From the NCBI RefSeq assembly GCF_026619435.1, contig NZ_JAOVZQ010000001.1:1123501-1187500 (forward strand): a DNA stretch of 64,000 nt, read 5' to 3'. Position numbers and translations under genes: made by a program. This stretch comes from Hoeflea ulvae. Lineage in GTDB: Bacteria > Pseudomonadota > Alphaproteobacteria > Rhizobiales > Rhizobiaceae. The notes below the pieces were generated by a model. It saw only the letters and a list, made by a program, of their open reading frames with translations. It was not told the origin of the DNA and ran no database searches. Of this stretch, positions 43,923-53,214 are shown piece after piece (the first letter of the stretch is position 1; the number at the start of each line of letters is the position of its first letter).

Positions 43923-45089
43923 TCAGTAAACGGAGTGGGAATTGTCATCGCTGACATCGGCGTCGGTGACCTTGCCCCACAACACCTTGTAGACCCATGT
44001 GGTGTAGACCAGGATGATCGGCATGAAGATCACGGTCGCCACCAGCATGATGAACAGGGTCAGGTGCGACGAGGAGCTGTTCCACACGGTCAGCGACGAC
44101 CGCGGATCGGACGACGACGGCATGATGAAGGGAAACATCGTCAGCCCGACCGAGGAAATCACGCCGAGGATCGCCATCTTGGAAAACAGCAGCGTCGAGA
44201 TTTCACGTCCCGCCCGCAGGCCGACAAAGGTCAGCAGACCGCCGACGATGCCCATGACCGGCGCAATCGCAATCCACGGCCGCTCGGCATAGGACGACAA
44301 CCAGCTTGCGGTCTTTTCCACGTCGAAATGCAGCGGATTGGACGGGCCGGTGGTCACATAGTCGCCGACGATGCGATATCCCTCGATGCCTACAGCCATC
44401 CAGACGCCGCCGAGCGCATAGGCCGCCACCGCGATCAGGGCCGCGATCGAGCCGAAGCGGCGGGCGCGGTCGCGCACCTTGCCTTCGGCCTTCAGCGTCA
44501 GCCAGGCGCCGCCATGCATGACCAGCATCGACAGCGAGACGACGCCCGCCAGCAACGAGAACGGATCCAGCAGACCGAAGAACTTGGTGTAGAACGCGCC
44601 TTCATAGATCGAGTGCAGATCATCGGTGAAATGGAACGGCACGCCCTGGATCACATTGCCGACGGCGACGCCGAACAGAAGCGCTGGGGTCGCGCCGGTC
44701 ACAAACAGCGCCCAGTCCCAGCGTGTGCGCCACTCCACTTCGTCACGTTTGGAGCGGAACTTGATCGCCACCGGCCGCACGATCAGCGCCGCCAATACGG
44801 CAAACATTGCCAGGTAGAACCCCGAAAACGATACCGCATATAGCGGCGGCCAGGCGGCGAAAATGGCACCGCCGCCCAGGATGAACCAGACCTGGTTGCC
44901 TTCCCACACCGGGCCGATGGTGTTGATCGCCACACGGCGCTCGACATCGGTCTTGGCGACGAAGGGCAACAATGCACCGACGCCCATGTCGAACCCGTCT
45001 GTCAGGGCGAATCCGATCAGCAGAAAGCCGAGCAGGCCCCACCAGATCAGCCGCAGAACGTCGTAGTCGATAAGGGTATTGAGGATCAT
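43923..45089 (-). CDS. cydB: Cytochrome bd ubiquinol oxidase subunit II
   Basis: The 388-aa membrane protein begins DVLRLIWWGLLGFLLIGFALTDGFDMGVGALLPF, with the family motif GFALTDGFDMG, and contains FVTGATPALLFGVAVGNV. It forms a heterodimer with CydA and carries no haem in the known structures. It starts 5 bp after cydA and is followed by cydX, giving the standard cydABX order. The complex reduces O2 to water at low oxygen tension. Confidence 0.95.
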   Translation of the reverse strand: MILNTLIDYDVLRLIWWGLLGFLLIGFALTDGFDMGVGALLPFVAKTDVERRVAINTIGPVWEGNQVWFILGGGAIFAAWPPLYAVSFSGFYLAMFAVLAALIVRPVAIKFRSKRDEVEWRTRWDWALFVTGATPALLFGVAVGNVIQGVPFHFTDDLHSIYEGAFYTKFFGLLDPFSLLAGVVSLSMLVMHGGAWLTLKAEGKVRDRARRFGSIAALIAVAAYALGGVWMAVGIEGYRIVGDYVTTGPSNPLHFDVEKTASWLSSYAERPWIAIAPVMGIVGGLLTFVGLRAGREISTLLFSKMAILGVISSVGLTMFPFIMPSSSDPRSSLTVWNSSSSHLTLFIMLVATVIFMPIILVYTTWVYKVLWGKVTDADVSDDNSHSVY

Positions 45090-45094
45090 GGCCG

Positions 45095-46699
45095 TTACTC
45101 CGCAGGCAGGGCGTCGGCAATGTGCCGCCCGGCCAGCCGTTCATGATGTCTGGTCATCCAGGCATCGGTTTCCTCGACATCCTGGAACGGGCCCTTGCGG
45201 ATATATTTCAGCATCAGCCCCATCTCGATGACGAACAGGACGGAATAGAACACCACGAAGCCGGCCAGGGTCATCGCCACCTCGGTCATCGACAGCGCCG
45301 AGACCGACATCGCTGTCGGCAGCACACCGTCCACGGTCCAGGGTTGCCTTCCATATTCGGCCACGAACCATCCCAGTTCCGCGGCAATCCAGGGCGTCGG
45401 GATCATCCAGACCGCAAGGTGCAGCGCCGGGCGTGGGAAGTTCATGCCCTTGAACGAGGCGCGGTAGAAGAAATAGAGCATCGTCGCGATGAAACCGAAG
45501 CCCAGCGCCACCATGATCCGGAACGCCCAGAACAGCGGCCAGACGGTGGGAATGGTGTCATAGGCCGCCTGAACGATCTGCTCGGGCGTCGCCTCGCGCG
45601 GATCATCGACATATTTGCGCAGCAGGAATGCAAAGCCCAGATCCGCCGAATGCGCCTCGAACCGCAATTTCTCCACCGGCTCGGCCTCGTCCCGCGCCTC
45701 GCGGATATGCATCAGCGCGTCATAGGCGATCAGGCCTGAGCGGATGCGCTCTTCCGCCTGTTCTTCGAGTTCCTGGATGCCGGGAATCTCGGTGGTCAGC
45801 GAGCGGGTGCCGATCAGGCCCATGACATAGGGAATATGGATGGCGTAGTGGGTTTCGCGGTCTTCCTGGCTGGGAAATCCGAAGGCGGTGAAGGCTGCAG
45901 GCGCTGGTTCGGTTTCCCACATGCCTTCGATGGCCGCGAGCTTCATCTTCTGGCTGTGGGTGGCGCTGTAGCCGGATTCATCGCCCAGCAGCACCACCGA
46001 AAACGCCGAAGCGAGGCCGAAGGCGGCCGCCACGGTGATGGATCGGCGGGCGAGCTCGACGTGACGCTCGCGCAGCAGGTACCAGGCCGAGACGCCGAGC
46101 ACGAAGACCGCGGCCGTGACATAGCCCGCCGACACCGTGTGGACGAACTTCGCCTGCGCCACCTCGTTGAACATCACCGCGTAGAAATCGGTCAGTTCCA
46201 TGCGCATGGTCATAGGGTTGAACTGGGCGCCGACCGGGTTCTGCATCCAGCCATTGGCGATCAGGATCCACAGTGCCGAGAAATTCGAGCCGATGGCCAC
46301 CAGCCAGGCAACGGCGAGATGCGCCACCTTGCTCAGCTTGTCCCAGCCGAAAAAGAACAGGCCGACAAAGGTTGCCTCCAGAAAGAAGGCCATCAGCCCT
46401 TCAATCGCCAGCGGCGCACCAAAAATGTCGCCGACATAATGGCTGAAATAGCTCCAGTTCATTCCGAACTGGAATTCCATGGTGATGCCGGTGGCGACCC
46501 CGAGCGCGAAATTGATGCCGAAAAGCAGCCCCCAGAACTTGGTCATCTGCCGCCAGATCGGGCGGTCGGTCATCACATAGACCGTTTCCATGATCGCCAC
46601 GATGACGGAAAGGCCAAGCGTCAGCGGGACGAACAGGAAATGATACATAACCGTTGCCGCAAACTGCAGTCGTGACAGCTCGACGATTCCGAATTCCAT
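45095..46699 (-). CDS. cydA: Cytochrome bd ubiquinol oxidase subunit I
   Basis: I use the ATG at 46699 with AAGGAG upstream (534 aa). The haem-ligand histidines are in MYHFLFVPLT (near residue 20) and KFVHTVSAGYVT. The quinol-oxidation region has QKMKLAAIEGMWETE (the Lys and Glu of E. coli CydA) followed by a Q loop of moderate length. It binds two b and one d haem and oxidises quinol in the membrane. The 147-bp gap to cydC contains an AT-rich stretch (about 46796-46830) that may serve as an extra promoter. Confidence 0.95.
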   Translation of the reverse strand: MEFGIVELSRLQFAATVMYHFLFVPLTLGLSVIVAIMETVYVMTDRPIWRQMTKFWGLLFGINFALGVATGITMEFQFGMNWSYFSHYVGDIFGAPLAIEGLMAFFLEATFVGLFFFGWDKLSKVAHLAVAWLVAIGSNFSALWILIANGWMQNPVGAQFNPMTMRMELTDFYAVMFNEVAQAKFVHTVSAGYVTAAVFVLGVSAWYLLRERHVELARRSITVAAAFGLASAFSVVLLGDESGYSATHSQKMKLAAIEGMWETEPAPAAFTAFGFPSQEDRETHYAIHIPYVMGLIGTRSLTTEIPGIQELEEQAEERIRSGLIAYDALMHIREARDEAEPVEKLRFEAHSADLGFAFLLRKYVDDPREATPEQIVQAAYDTIPTVWPLFWAFRIMVALGFGFIATMLYFFYRASFKGMNFPRPALHLAVWMIPTPWIAAELGWFVAEYGRQPWTVDGVLPTAMSVSALSMTEVAMTLAGFVVFYSVLFVIEMGLMLKYIRKGPFQDVEETDAWMTRHHERLAGRHIADALPAE

Positions 46700-46846
46700 G
46701 AGATACGCTCCTTGGCACAGGGGCACGGAGTCCGCCCCGAAACAGGCCTGTATGTGCTGATCAAGGATCTCGCGAATGCGGTCTTCCGGATCGGCTTAAT
46801 ATATATGATATCCCTAATGCATTATTTTGCACTGCGGCAGAAAGGC

Positions 46847-48520
46847 TCACCCGCAATCTATCACCGCAGGGCGAGGCAGGTCCAGCGCCACCACCCGGTC
46901 CGCCCAGGCGGTTTCCACCTCGCGGTGCGAAGCCGTCAGGATCGCCGCTTGGGGCAGATAGGCGCGGACGCCCTTGAGCACTTCGAGAGCCGTGGCGTCA
47001 TCCAGTCCTTCGGTCGGCTCGTCGAGCAGCAGCAAGCCCGGATGCCGCAGCAATCCGCGCGCCAGCACCAACCGCCGCGCTTCGCCGCCCGACAGCCCTG
47101 ACCCCATCGGCCCCAGACAAAAACCCAACCCGCCCTTGGCGCGAATGACCGAAGCCAGTTTGACTGCTTCCAGCACTTCCCACAGCGCGGGATCGGAGGC
47201 GTCGGGCGCGCCCAGCCGCAAGGCTTCGGCAATGCTTCCGGCCATCAGCGCGCTGCGTTGCGGAACCAGCGTCAACCTGGCGCGCAACCGGCTTTCGTCC
47301 CAGCTTTCAAGCGGCAATGAGCCGACGTGAATCCGCCCGCCGCCGGGTTGCAGCAACCGGGCCGCCAGCAAGAGCAGCGTGCTCTTGCCCGAGCCGCTCG
47401 GACCGGTCAGCGCCACGCTTTCCCCGGCCGCAACCGACAATCCGGCGTTGCGCAGAACCGGAAGTGCGGCGCGGGGCCGGCTGAAGCACAGCCCCTCGAT
47501 GCGCAGGTCTGCGGAGGCGGTATCTGCCGTGCCGCCTCTTTGAGCGGGCGTTTCTGCCAGGGTCTCGCCAACCCGGCGCGCGGCAACGCTCATGCGGCCA
47601 AGCTCCGCCATGGCCCGGCGAAGCGGCGCGATGGTCTCCATCAGCGCCAGCGAGGCGAAAAACCCGATCGCCGCCAGCGCCGGGGTGATGGTTCCGGACC
47701 GGGCTAGGACCATGCCCAGCGCCAGAGCGCCGGCCGCCACCACTGTTCCGGTGAGCGAGAGCGCAAGGCCGGCGCGCCGTTCGATGCGGTCGACCCGGGC
47801 GCGGTCCATCTGCCGTCTGCCGTCGGTCTTCAGTATCCTGTCACCCTGCCGGGCCAGTTGCCCATAGACCGCAAGGTCCTCGCGGGCGCGGATCAGGTCG
47901 ATGAAGCGTGAGCGGAAGGCCTGGGCGGCGGCTTCTTCGCGGCGCGATGCAGCGGCCGCGGATCGCGATGTCAGGTACAGTGTCACGGCGGATGCGGCCA
48001 CAAACCCGCTGACGATCCAGGCCGCGACGCTGAAATCCACCAACCACCACAGCATGGCAAAGGTCAGCAATTGCGCCAGCAACCCGGCTGCAATCGGCAG
48101 GATCAGCCGCAGGGAAATGCCGTCGAGCGCATCGACATCGGCCATCAGCCGGTTCAGCGCCTGCGGGCCGCGCAGCCGGGTGAGCCGGTCATGCGGTGCG
48201 GACGCGGTGACGCTGAGCAACCGCACGCGGATCGAGGTCAGGGCTCTAAGCGTGGCCTCATGGGTCAGCACGCGTTCGCCATAGCGGGCCGCCGTCCGCC
48301 CCAGCGCCAGAAAGCGCACCATCGCCGAGGGACGAAACACATCGAAGACCGCCCCCATGCCCGCAAGCCCCGCTGCGGCCGCGGCGGTGATGAACCATCC
48401 CGACAGGCCGAGAAGCGCTATTCCGGCGGCAAGCACCACGAGGCTGAGCGCCGCGCCCCGCATCAGGGCGGTCTTCTGGTCCCGCAAAATGATGCGGAAA
48501 ATGCCCCACAACGCCTTCAT
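46847..48520 (-). CDS. cydC: Heterodimeric ABC exporter subunit CydC
   Basis: This 557-aa half-transporter has six membrane helices (starting LLGLSGWFITAAAAAG) and an ATPase domain with Walker A GPSGSGKST, signature LSGGEAR and Walker B LLLLDEPTEGLDD. CydDC exports reduced thiols (cysteine or glutathione), or handles haem, and is required to assemble cytochrome bd. Its ATG overlaps the cydD stop by 4 bp (48517-48520). It is upstream of cydABX on the same strand, as in rhizobia. Confidence 0.93.
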   Translation of the reverse strand: MKALWGIFRIILRDQKTALMRGAALSLVVLAAGIALLGLSGWFITAAAAAGLAGMGAVFDVFRPSAMVRFLALGRTAARYGERVLTHEATLRALTSIRVRLLSVTASAPHDRLTRLRGPQALNRLMADVDALDGISLRLILPIAAGLLAQLLTFAMLWWLVDFSVAAWIVSGFVAASAVTLYLTSRSAAAASRREEAAAQAFRSRFIDLIRAREDLAVYGQLARQGDRILKTDGRRQMDRARVDRIERRAGLALSLTGTVVAAGALALGMVLARSGTITPALAAIGFFASLALMETIAPLRRAMAELGRMSVAARRVGETLAETPAQRGGTADTASADLRIEGLCFSRPRAALPVLRNAGLSVAAGESVALTGPSGSGKSTLLLLAARLLQPGGGRIHVGSLPLESWDESRLRARLTLVPQRSALMAGSIAEALRLGAPDASDPALWEVLEAVKLASVIRAKGGLGFCLGPMGSGLSGGEARRLVLARGLLRHPGLLLLDEPTEGLDDATALEVLKGVRAYLPQAAILTASHREVETAWADRVVALDLPRPAVIDCG

Positions 48521-50220
48521 GTGCGGCTGCCGATCATGATTGTCCGGTCCATTCGGGCGGCAAGCACCGGATCATGGGTGGCGATGATCATGCTGCTTCC
48601 GCGCTTTGCCAGCGTGTCGAGCCCGGCCATCACCGCCTGTGCGGTGGCGGCGTCGAGATCGGCCGTCGGTTCGTCGGCCAGCAGCAGATCCGGCCGCGCG
48701 AAGATGGCACGCGCCAGGGTGACGCGCCGCGCCTCGCCGCCCGACAGCCCGCCGCCGGTCTCGCCCAGCCGTGCCGATCTCCCGCCCGGCAAAGCAGCGA
48801 CCACGGTGTCGATTGACGCCGCGCGCAGCGCCGCGTCCAGGTCGCCCGCCTGGCCCAGGCTGATATTTTGCGCCAGGCTGGTGTTGAGGAAATGCGGCGT
48901 CTGCGGCATCCAGCCCAGCCGGGCCCGCCAGGCATCGGCAGTTTCGGCGTCGAGATTTTGACCGCAGACGATGATCGAGCCCTCATCGGGCGTCGACAAA
49001 CCGGCCAAGAGCTTGAGCAGCGTGGTCTTGCCCGCGCCGGAAGCTCCCATCAGGGCAACGCTTTCGCCTGCCCGGATGGTCATGTCCGGGAAGCGGATCA
49101 GGCGGTCTCCGGTTCGGGCGGCAACGCCGTGCAAGACGATTTCCAGCGGCCCGGCGAGTGGGGGAACCTTTGCGCCCTGGCCGGTGAGCGTCGCGGGCGC
49201 TTGTGATCGCCATGTCGAATATTCACCGGCCACGGCCAGGGCCGCCGCCTTGTCGTGCCAGGCGGCAGAGACATCGCGCAAGGGCTGATAGAAATCGGGC
49301 GCTAGCAGCAACAGGAAGATTCCGGCCGCGGGGCTCAGCGGCGCAGCATAAGAGCCAAACGAGAGCGAGCCGAGCAGGGAAAAGCCGACAAAGACGGCGA
49401 CCATCGCCACACCGATGGCTGCGAAAAGCTCGAGAACGGTCGAGGACAGGAAGGCGATGCGCAACACCGCCATGGTCCGGGCCCTGAGCTCCTCTGCGGC
49501 ATTGGAAAAATCCGTAACCACCTTGGCGCCGGCGTCGAGCAGCCTGATGTCGGCCAGCGCCGACAGCCGTTCGATCAGCAGATCGTTGAGCGAGCCGATA
49601 TCGGCCATCTGCCGCTGGCTGGCCTCTTTTGCGGCGAGCCCGACAAGCACCATGAACACCGGGATCAGCGGCCCGGTGATGATCAGCACAAGCCCCACGG
49701 CCCAGGAAAACCAGAAACTCAGGCCCAGGATCACCAGCGGCACCGCCATCACCCGCGCCCGCGCCGGTGCATAGCGCACAATATAGGGGGGCAGCATATC
49801 GAGCTTTTCGCTTGCCAATGCGGCGATGGAGCCGGCGCCAGCCGAGGCGATTGTCCGCATCTCGCGCCGCACGATCTCCGCGCGCGCCTCGGTCACGATT
49901 TTCGTTCCGGCGGCAAACAAAAGCGCCTCGGCATGGTAGTTCAGCAGCGCCCGCAGCACGCCCAGCCCGGCAAAGCCGGCTGCGGCTGCAAAAGGGCCGG
50001 GGCCCTGTCCCGGCTGCAGCAGTCCTGCAATCGCCAGGGCCACGATCCCGGCCTGCAGCGGCCAGATCAGCGCCGAGACGACCGTGAGCGCCGAGGCAAA
50101 GCGCACCCCGGTCGCCGCAATGCCCGTCAATTGACCCAGCATGCGCTGGTCGGGCAGGGGCTGCGGGTCCGGGATCTGGGTCGTGTCTGCCGGCAAGTGT
50201 ATCTCCAGGATGCGGATCAT
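48517..50220 (-). CDS. cydD: Heterodimeric ABC exporter subunit CydD
   Basis: The frame is open to 50277; I place the start at the ATG at 50220, although 50241 is possible, and neither has a strong ribosome-binding site. The roughly 567-aa protein has six membrane helices and Walker A GASGAGKTT, signature LSGGEARR and Walker B LLLADEPTADLD. It pairs with CydC. The gene is divergent from the iron operon, and the 265-bp gap (50221-50485) contains an Irr-like box. Confidence 0.92.
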   Translation of the reverse strand: MIRILEIHLPADTTQIPDPQPLPDQRMLGQLTGIAATGVRFASALTVVSALIWPLQAGIVALAIAGLLQPGQGPGPFAAAAGFAGLGVLRALLNYHAEALLFAAGTKIVTEARAEIVRREMRTIASAGAGSIAALASEKLDMLPPYIVRYAPARARVMAVPLVILGLSFWFSWAVGLVLIITGPLIPVFMVLVGLAAKEASQRQMADIGSLNDLLIERLSALADIRLLDAGAKVVTDFSNAAEELRARTMAVLRIAFLSSTVLELFAAIGVAMVAVFVGFSLLGSLSFGSYAAPLSPAAGIFLLLLAPDFYQPLRDVSAAWHDKAAALAVAGEYSTWRSQAPATLTGQGAKVPPLAGPLEIVLHGVAARTGDRLIRFPDMTIRAGESVALMGASGAGKTTLLKLLAGLSTPDEGSIIVCGQNLDAETADAWRARLGWMPQTPHFLNTSLAQNISLGQAGDLDAALRAASIDTVVAALPGGRSARLGETGGGLSGGEARRVTLARAIFARPDLLLADEPTADLDAATAQAVMAGLDTLAKRGSSMIIATHDPVLAARMDRTIMIGSRT

Positions 50221-50400
50221 CCGCCCGCGTCGATGTATCATCCCTGCGCGGCAAGTTGGCCATCGAGAACGCGACATGGTGACGCTGGATCATTATGAAG
50301 AAGTATCTGCGGCGTGAATCAATCCATATTTGCCCCTCGGCTCGTCCCTTGAATGGTGCCGTAAAACCGACTGTCACGCGCGGTGATAAACAGGGGCGTT

Positions 50401-50419
50401 GTTTGGATTCATTCTAAAC
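50401..50419. promoter_or_regulatory. Irr-like iron control element (ICE box)
   Basis: GTTTGGATT-C-ATTCTAAAC is a dyad with two mismatches over 9-bp arms. It closely resembles the iron control element bound by Irr in Hyphomicrobiales and Rhodobacterales (arms like TTTAGAA and TTCTAAA, from memory). A TATACT overlaps its right edge (50420-50425) and may be a -10. It is 67 bp before the first gene of the iron operon and also faces cydD. Confidence 0.6.
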
Positions 50420-50485
50420 TATACTGTTTGACTCCACTTTAAAAATACATTACCGAAAACCTCATATTTGAAGTGTGGAGTCGAA

Positions 50486-51016
50486 ATGGCGCGGATGCAA
50501 CAAGACATGTGTGGCGACTGTCCGGCAGCGGCGTATTTGCGCCAGAAGCCGGAAAATCTGGTTGTCAACGGATACCGCAACTGGGTTGCCGGCCTGGCCC
50601 ATTCCGATTCGCGCTATTGGGATGCAGCCTGGAGCGCGCACGCCAAGGCGCTTGGCGCCATCGACGGCGGTCATGCGCTGGACGTGATGGCGGCGCTGGT
50701 GCGCCAGCTCGGCGCCTGCGCCACCTGCCCGCTGCGCTTCTACAAACCCGGTGCGGGTCATTTGTGCCGCGATGAATGTCTTGTGCTTGGCATGGTTGCC
50801 GGCGCGCAAAACGGCGACGAAGAGGCGCTGGTGCAATCGGCCAGGATGCTGACCTGCACCGATGCCTGCGCCGACGTGGTCGACCGCGCCAGCGCCTATG
50901 CGGCGATCCTGCTCGGTCACAGCCACAAACTCACCCCCATTCCGCTGAGCGCCATTGTCGACATCAATGTCCGCTCAACCCTGACCGCAGCTCACGCGAG
51001 CTCGTCGGTTCACTGA
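50486..51016 (+). CDS. Cysteine-rich protein of unknown function at the head of the iron operon
   Basis: The ATG at 50486, behind GGAG, gives 176 aa; an ATG at 50495 is a possible internal start. Eight cysteines occur in four close pairs: C9/C12, C78/C81, C94/C98 and C124/C128. They could bind an iron-sulfur cluster or zinc. No signal peptide or membrane span is visible, so it is likely cytoplasmic, and I do not recognise the family. It is the first gene behind an Irr-like box and lies 32 bp from an imelysin gene, so iron- or redox-related work is likely. Confidence 0.7.
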   Translation: MARMQQDMCGDCPAAAYLRQKPENLVVNGYRNWVAGLAHSDSRYWDAAWSAHAKALGAIDGGHALDVMAALVRQLGACATCPLRFYKPGAGHLCRDECLVLGMVAGAQNGDEEALVQSARMLTCTDACADVVDRASAYAAILLGHSHKLTPIPLSAIVDINVRSTLTAAHASSSVH

Positions 51017-51048
51017 CTGAAATTGTAAGCTCAGGAGTATCCCTACCC

Positions 51049-52323
51049 ATGAAACATCTCGCACAGCTGCTCGGACTTGGCCTTTTGGCTTCCACGGCCC
51101 TGACCACGATGGCGGTTGCCGAGGTGACGCCTGAGGCCGTGGTCGCGCATTATGCCGATATCGCCGAAGCCAAGTTCGACGATGCGCTGATGACCGCCAA
51201 GCAGCTCGATGCAGCCATCGAGAATTTTCTCGCCAGTCCCGATGATGCGACGCTTGCAGCCGCCAAGGAAGCCTGGCTGGCTTCGCGGGTGCCCTATCAG
51301 CAGACCGAGGTCTACCGTTTTGGTAACGCCATCGTCGATGACTGGGAAGGGCGGGTTAACGCCTGGCCGCTTGACGAAGGCCTGATCGACTATGTCGACG
51401 AAAGCTATGGCGCCGAAAGCGATCAGAACTCGCTCTATTCGGCCAATGTCATCGCCAACCCCTCCATCGAGATCAACGGCAAGACGGTTGACGCCAGCAA
51501 GATCACCCCGGAACTGATTTCCGAAACCCTGCAGGAAGCCGGCGGCATTGAAGCCAATGTCGCGTCGGGCTATCACGCCATCGAATTCCTGCTCTGGGGC
51601 CAGGACCTCAACGGCAATGGTCCGGGCGCCGGCAGCCGTCCTGCCACCGATTACAGCCTTGAAGACTGCACCAATGGCCATTGCGACCGCCGCCGTGACT
51701 ACCTCAGCTCGGCCAGCGACCTGCTGGTTGCCGATCTCGAGGAGATGGCGGCCAACTGGAAGGCCGGCGGAGCCGCACGCGCTGCCCTTGAAGAAAGCGG
51801 CGCTGCCGGCGGACTGTCGACCATCCTCACCGGCATGGGCTCGCTGTCCTACGGCGAACTGGCCGGTGAACGCATGAAGCTTGGCCTGCTGCTGGGTGAT
51901 CCGGAAGAGGAGCATGATTGCTTCTCCGACAACACTCACAATTCTCACCGCTATGATGCGGTTGGCATCAAGACCGCTTACACCGGCGTTTACACCCGGG
52001 TTGACGGCTCGCAGCTCACCGGCCCTTCGCTGGCCGAACTGGTTGCCGCCAAGGACCCGGCCATCGCCGATGAGCTTTCCGCCGATCTCGACGCCACCGT
52101 CGCGGCGATGGAAGCCATGGTCGATCGCGCGGAAAACGTCGAAGCCTATGACCAGATGATCGCCAACGGCAATGACGAAGGCAACGCCACGGTTCAGGCG
52201 GCAATTGACGGCCTGATCAAGCAGACCCGCTCGATCGAGCGCGCCATCACCGCACTGGATCTGGGCACCATCGAGCTCGAAGGGTCTGACAGCCTCGACA
52301 GCCCGGACGCAGTGTTCCAGTAG
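51049..52323 (+). CDS. Imelysin-family periplasmic protein (peptidase M75 / iron-regulated protein A type)
   Basis: The ATG at 51049 gives 424 aa with a signal peptide cut near residue 25. The family motif GxHxxE is present as GYHAIE (174-179) in SGYHAIEFLLWG. The pattern of long helices (for example YADIAEAKFDDALMTAK) is that of the imelysin fold. Related proteins bind iron in EfeO-like systems and ICMP-type proteins. It is exported to the periplasm. A second, divergent imelysin is encoded at 54.9 kb in the same operon. Confidence 0.9.
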   Translation: MKHLAQLLGLGLLASTALTTMAVAEVTPEAVVAHYADIAEAKFDDALMTAKQLDAAIENFLASPDDATLAAAKEAWLASRVPYQQTEVYRFGNAIVDDWEGRVNAWPLDEGLIDYVDESYGAESDQNSLYSANVIANPSIEINGKTVDASKITPELISETLQEAGGIEANVASGYHAIEFLLWGQDLNGNGPGAGSRPATDYSLEDCTNGHCDRRRDYLSSASDLLVADLEEMAANWKAGGAARAALEESGAAGGLSTILTGMGSLSYGELAGERMKLGLLLGDPEEEHDCFSDNTHNSHRYDAVGIKTAYTGVYTRVDGSQLTGPSLAELVAAKDPAIADELSADLDATVAAMEAMVDRAENVEAYDQMIANGNDEGNATVQAAIDGLIKQTRSIERAITALDLGTIELEGSDSLDSPDAVFQ

Positions 52324-52350
52324 TCGCCGGCTTTTTGGAAAGTTAAGGCC

Positions 52351-52668
52351 ATGATCGTTTGCAGTTGCAACATCGTTTCCAGAAAAGACATTGAGGAGGT
52401 CATTGTCGACTTCCTCAATGTCGATGCATGGCAGCTGATCACCCCTGGAAAGGTGTTTCAGGCGGTCAGCGCCCGTGGCAAATGCTGCGGCTGTTTTCCG
52501 GGCGTCATCGACATAATCGTCGAAACCACGGAGCGCTATCACGCCGTCATGGAAAGCCCGGCGCCGCGTGTGGTCGATCTGCTCAAGCGGATTGCCGACC
52601 AGCGCCGGCGTGTTGAAACCGCAAGAAAGAGGACCGCTGAAAAAAGAAGGTCGCAAATCGCAGCCTAG
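52351..52668 (+). CDS. bfd: Bacterioferritin-associated ferredoxin
   Basis: This 105-aa protein has the BFD [2Fe-2S] ligand arrangement: CSC at 4-6 and CCGC at 45-48. The spacing between the pairs is a few residues longer than usual, and a Lys/Arg-rich tail is added after residue 85. Bfd reduces ferric iron in bacterioferritin so that it can be released. It is 27 bp from the imelysin gene and directly upstream of bfr. Confidence 0.9.
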   Translation: MIVCSCNIVSRKDIEEVIVDFLNVDAWQLITPGKVFQAVSARGKCCGCFPGVIDIIVETTERYHAVMESPAPRVVDLLKRIADQRRRVETARKRTAEKRRSQIAA

Positions 52669-52715
52669 TCGTGCAAAATGGGGTGACCTTTTCACCATCA
52701 GGAAGCTGCACGACC

Positions 52716-53198
52716 ATGAAACGAAGTCAGAAAGTTATCGATTGCCTCAATGAAGCGCTTTTCATGGAGTTGGGTGCCGTCAATCAGTACTGGTTGCACT
52801 ACCGGCTTCTGGATGACTGGGGCTACACCAAGCTGGCCGCCAAGGAACGCGCCGAGAGCATCGAGGAAATGCAGCATGCCGACAAGATCATCGAGCGGAT
52901 CATTTTCCTCGATGGCTTTCCCAATCTGCAAAACGTCGCGCCGCTCAGAATCGGCCAGAACATCAAGGAAGTGCTCGAGAGCGATCTCGCCGGCGAGCAG
53001 GAAGCCTGGACCGCCTATACCAAGTCGCGCGATGTCTGCGAGAAGGAAGGCGACTATGTCAGCAAGAACCTGTTTGAAGCCCTGATCGCCGATGAGGAAG
53101 GTCACATCGACTTCCTCGAAACACAGCTCAAGCTTCTCGGCGACCTCGGGGAGCAGAAGTATGGTCAGCTCAACGCCGCATCGGCCGACGCGACCTGA
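52716..53198 (+). CDS. bfr: Bacterioferritin
   Basis: I choose the ATG at 52716 (160 aa), which gives the normal Bfr N-terminus [14 protein letters not shown]; the frame is open to 52671. Ferroxidase ligands appear in [18 protein letters not shown] (E18), EEMQHAD (E51 and H54) and the later DEEGHID. The methionine preceding His in EEMQH fits the haem-ligand position. It stores iron as a 24-mer with intersubunit haem in the cytoplasm. The bfd-bfr pair lies within the iron operon. Confidence 0.94.
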   Translation: MKRSQKVIDCLNEALFMELGAVNQYWLHYRLLDDWGYTKLAAKERAESIEEMQHADKIIERIIFLDGFPNLQNVAPLRIGQNIKEVLESDLAGEQEAWTAYTKSRDVCEKEGDYVSKNLFEALIADEEGHIDFLETQLKLLGDLGEQKYGQLNAASADAT

Positions 53199-53214
53199 AC
53201 ACGAAGAGACTGAA

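Noticed and set aside
46757..46830. FNR/FixK-type box before cydA
   Set aside because: Only a half-site (GATCAA) is present; the full TTGAT-N4-ATCAA dyad is not found.
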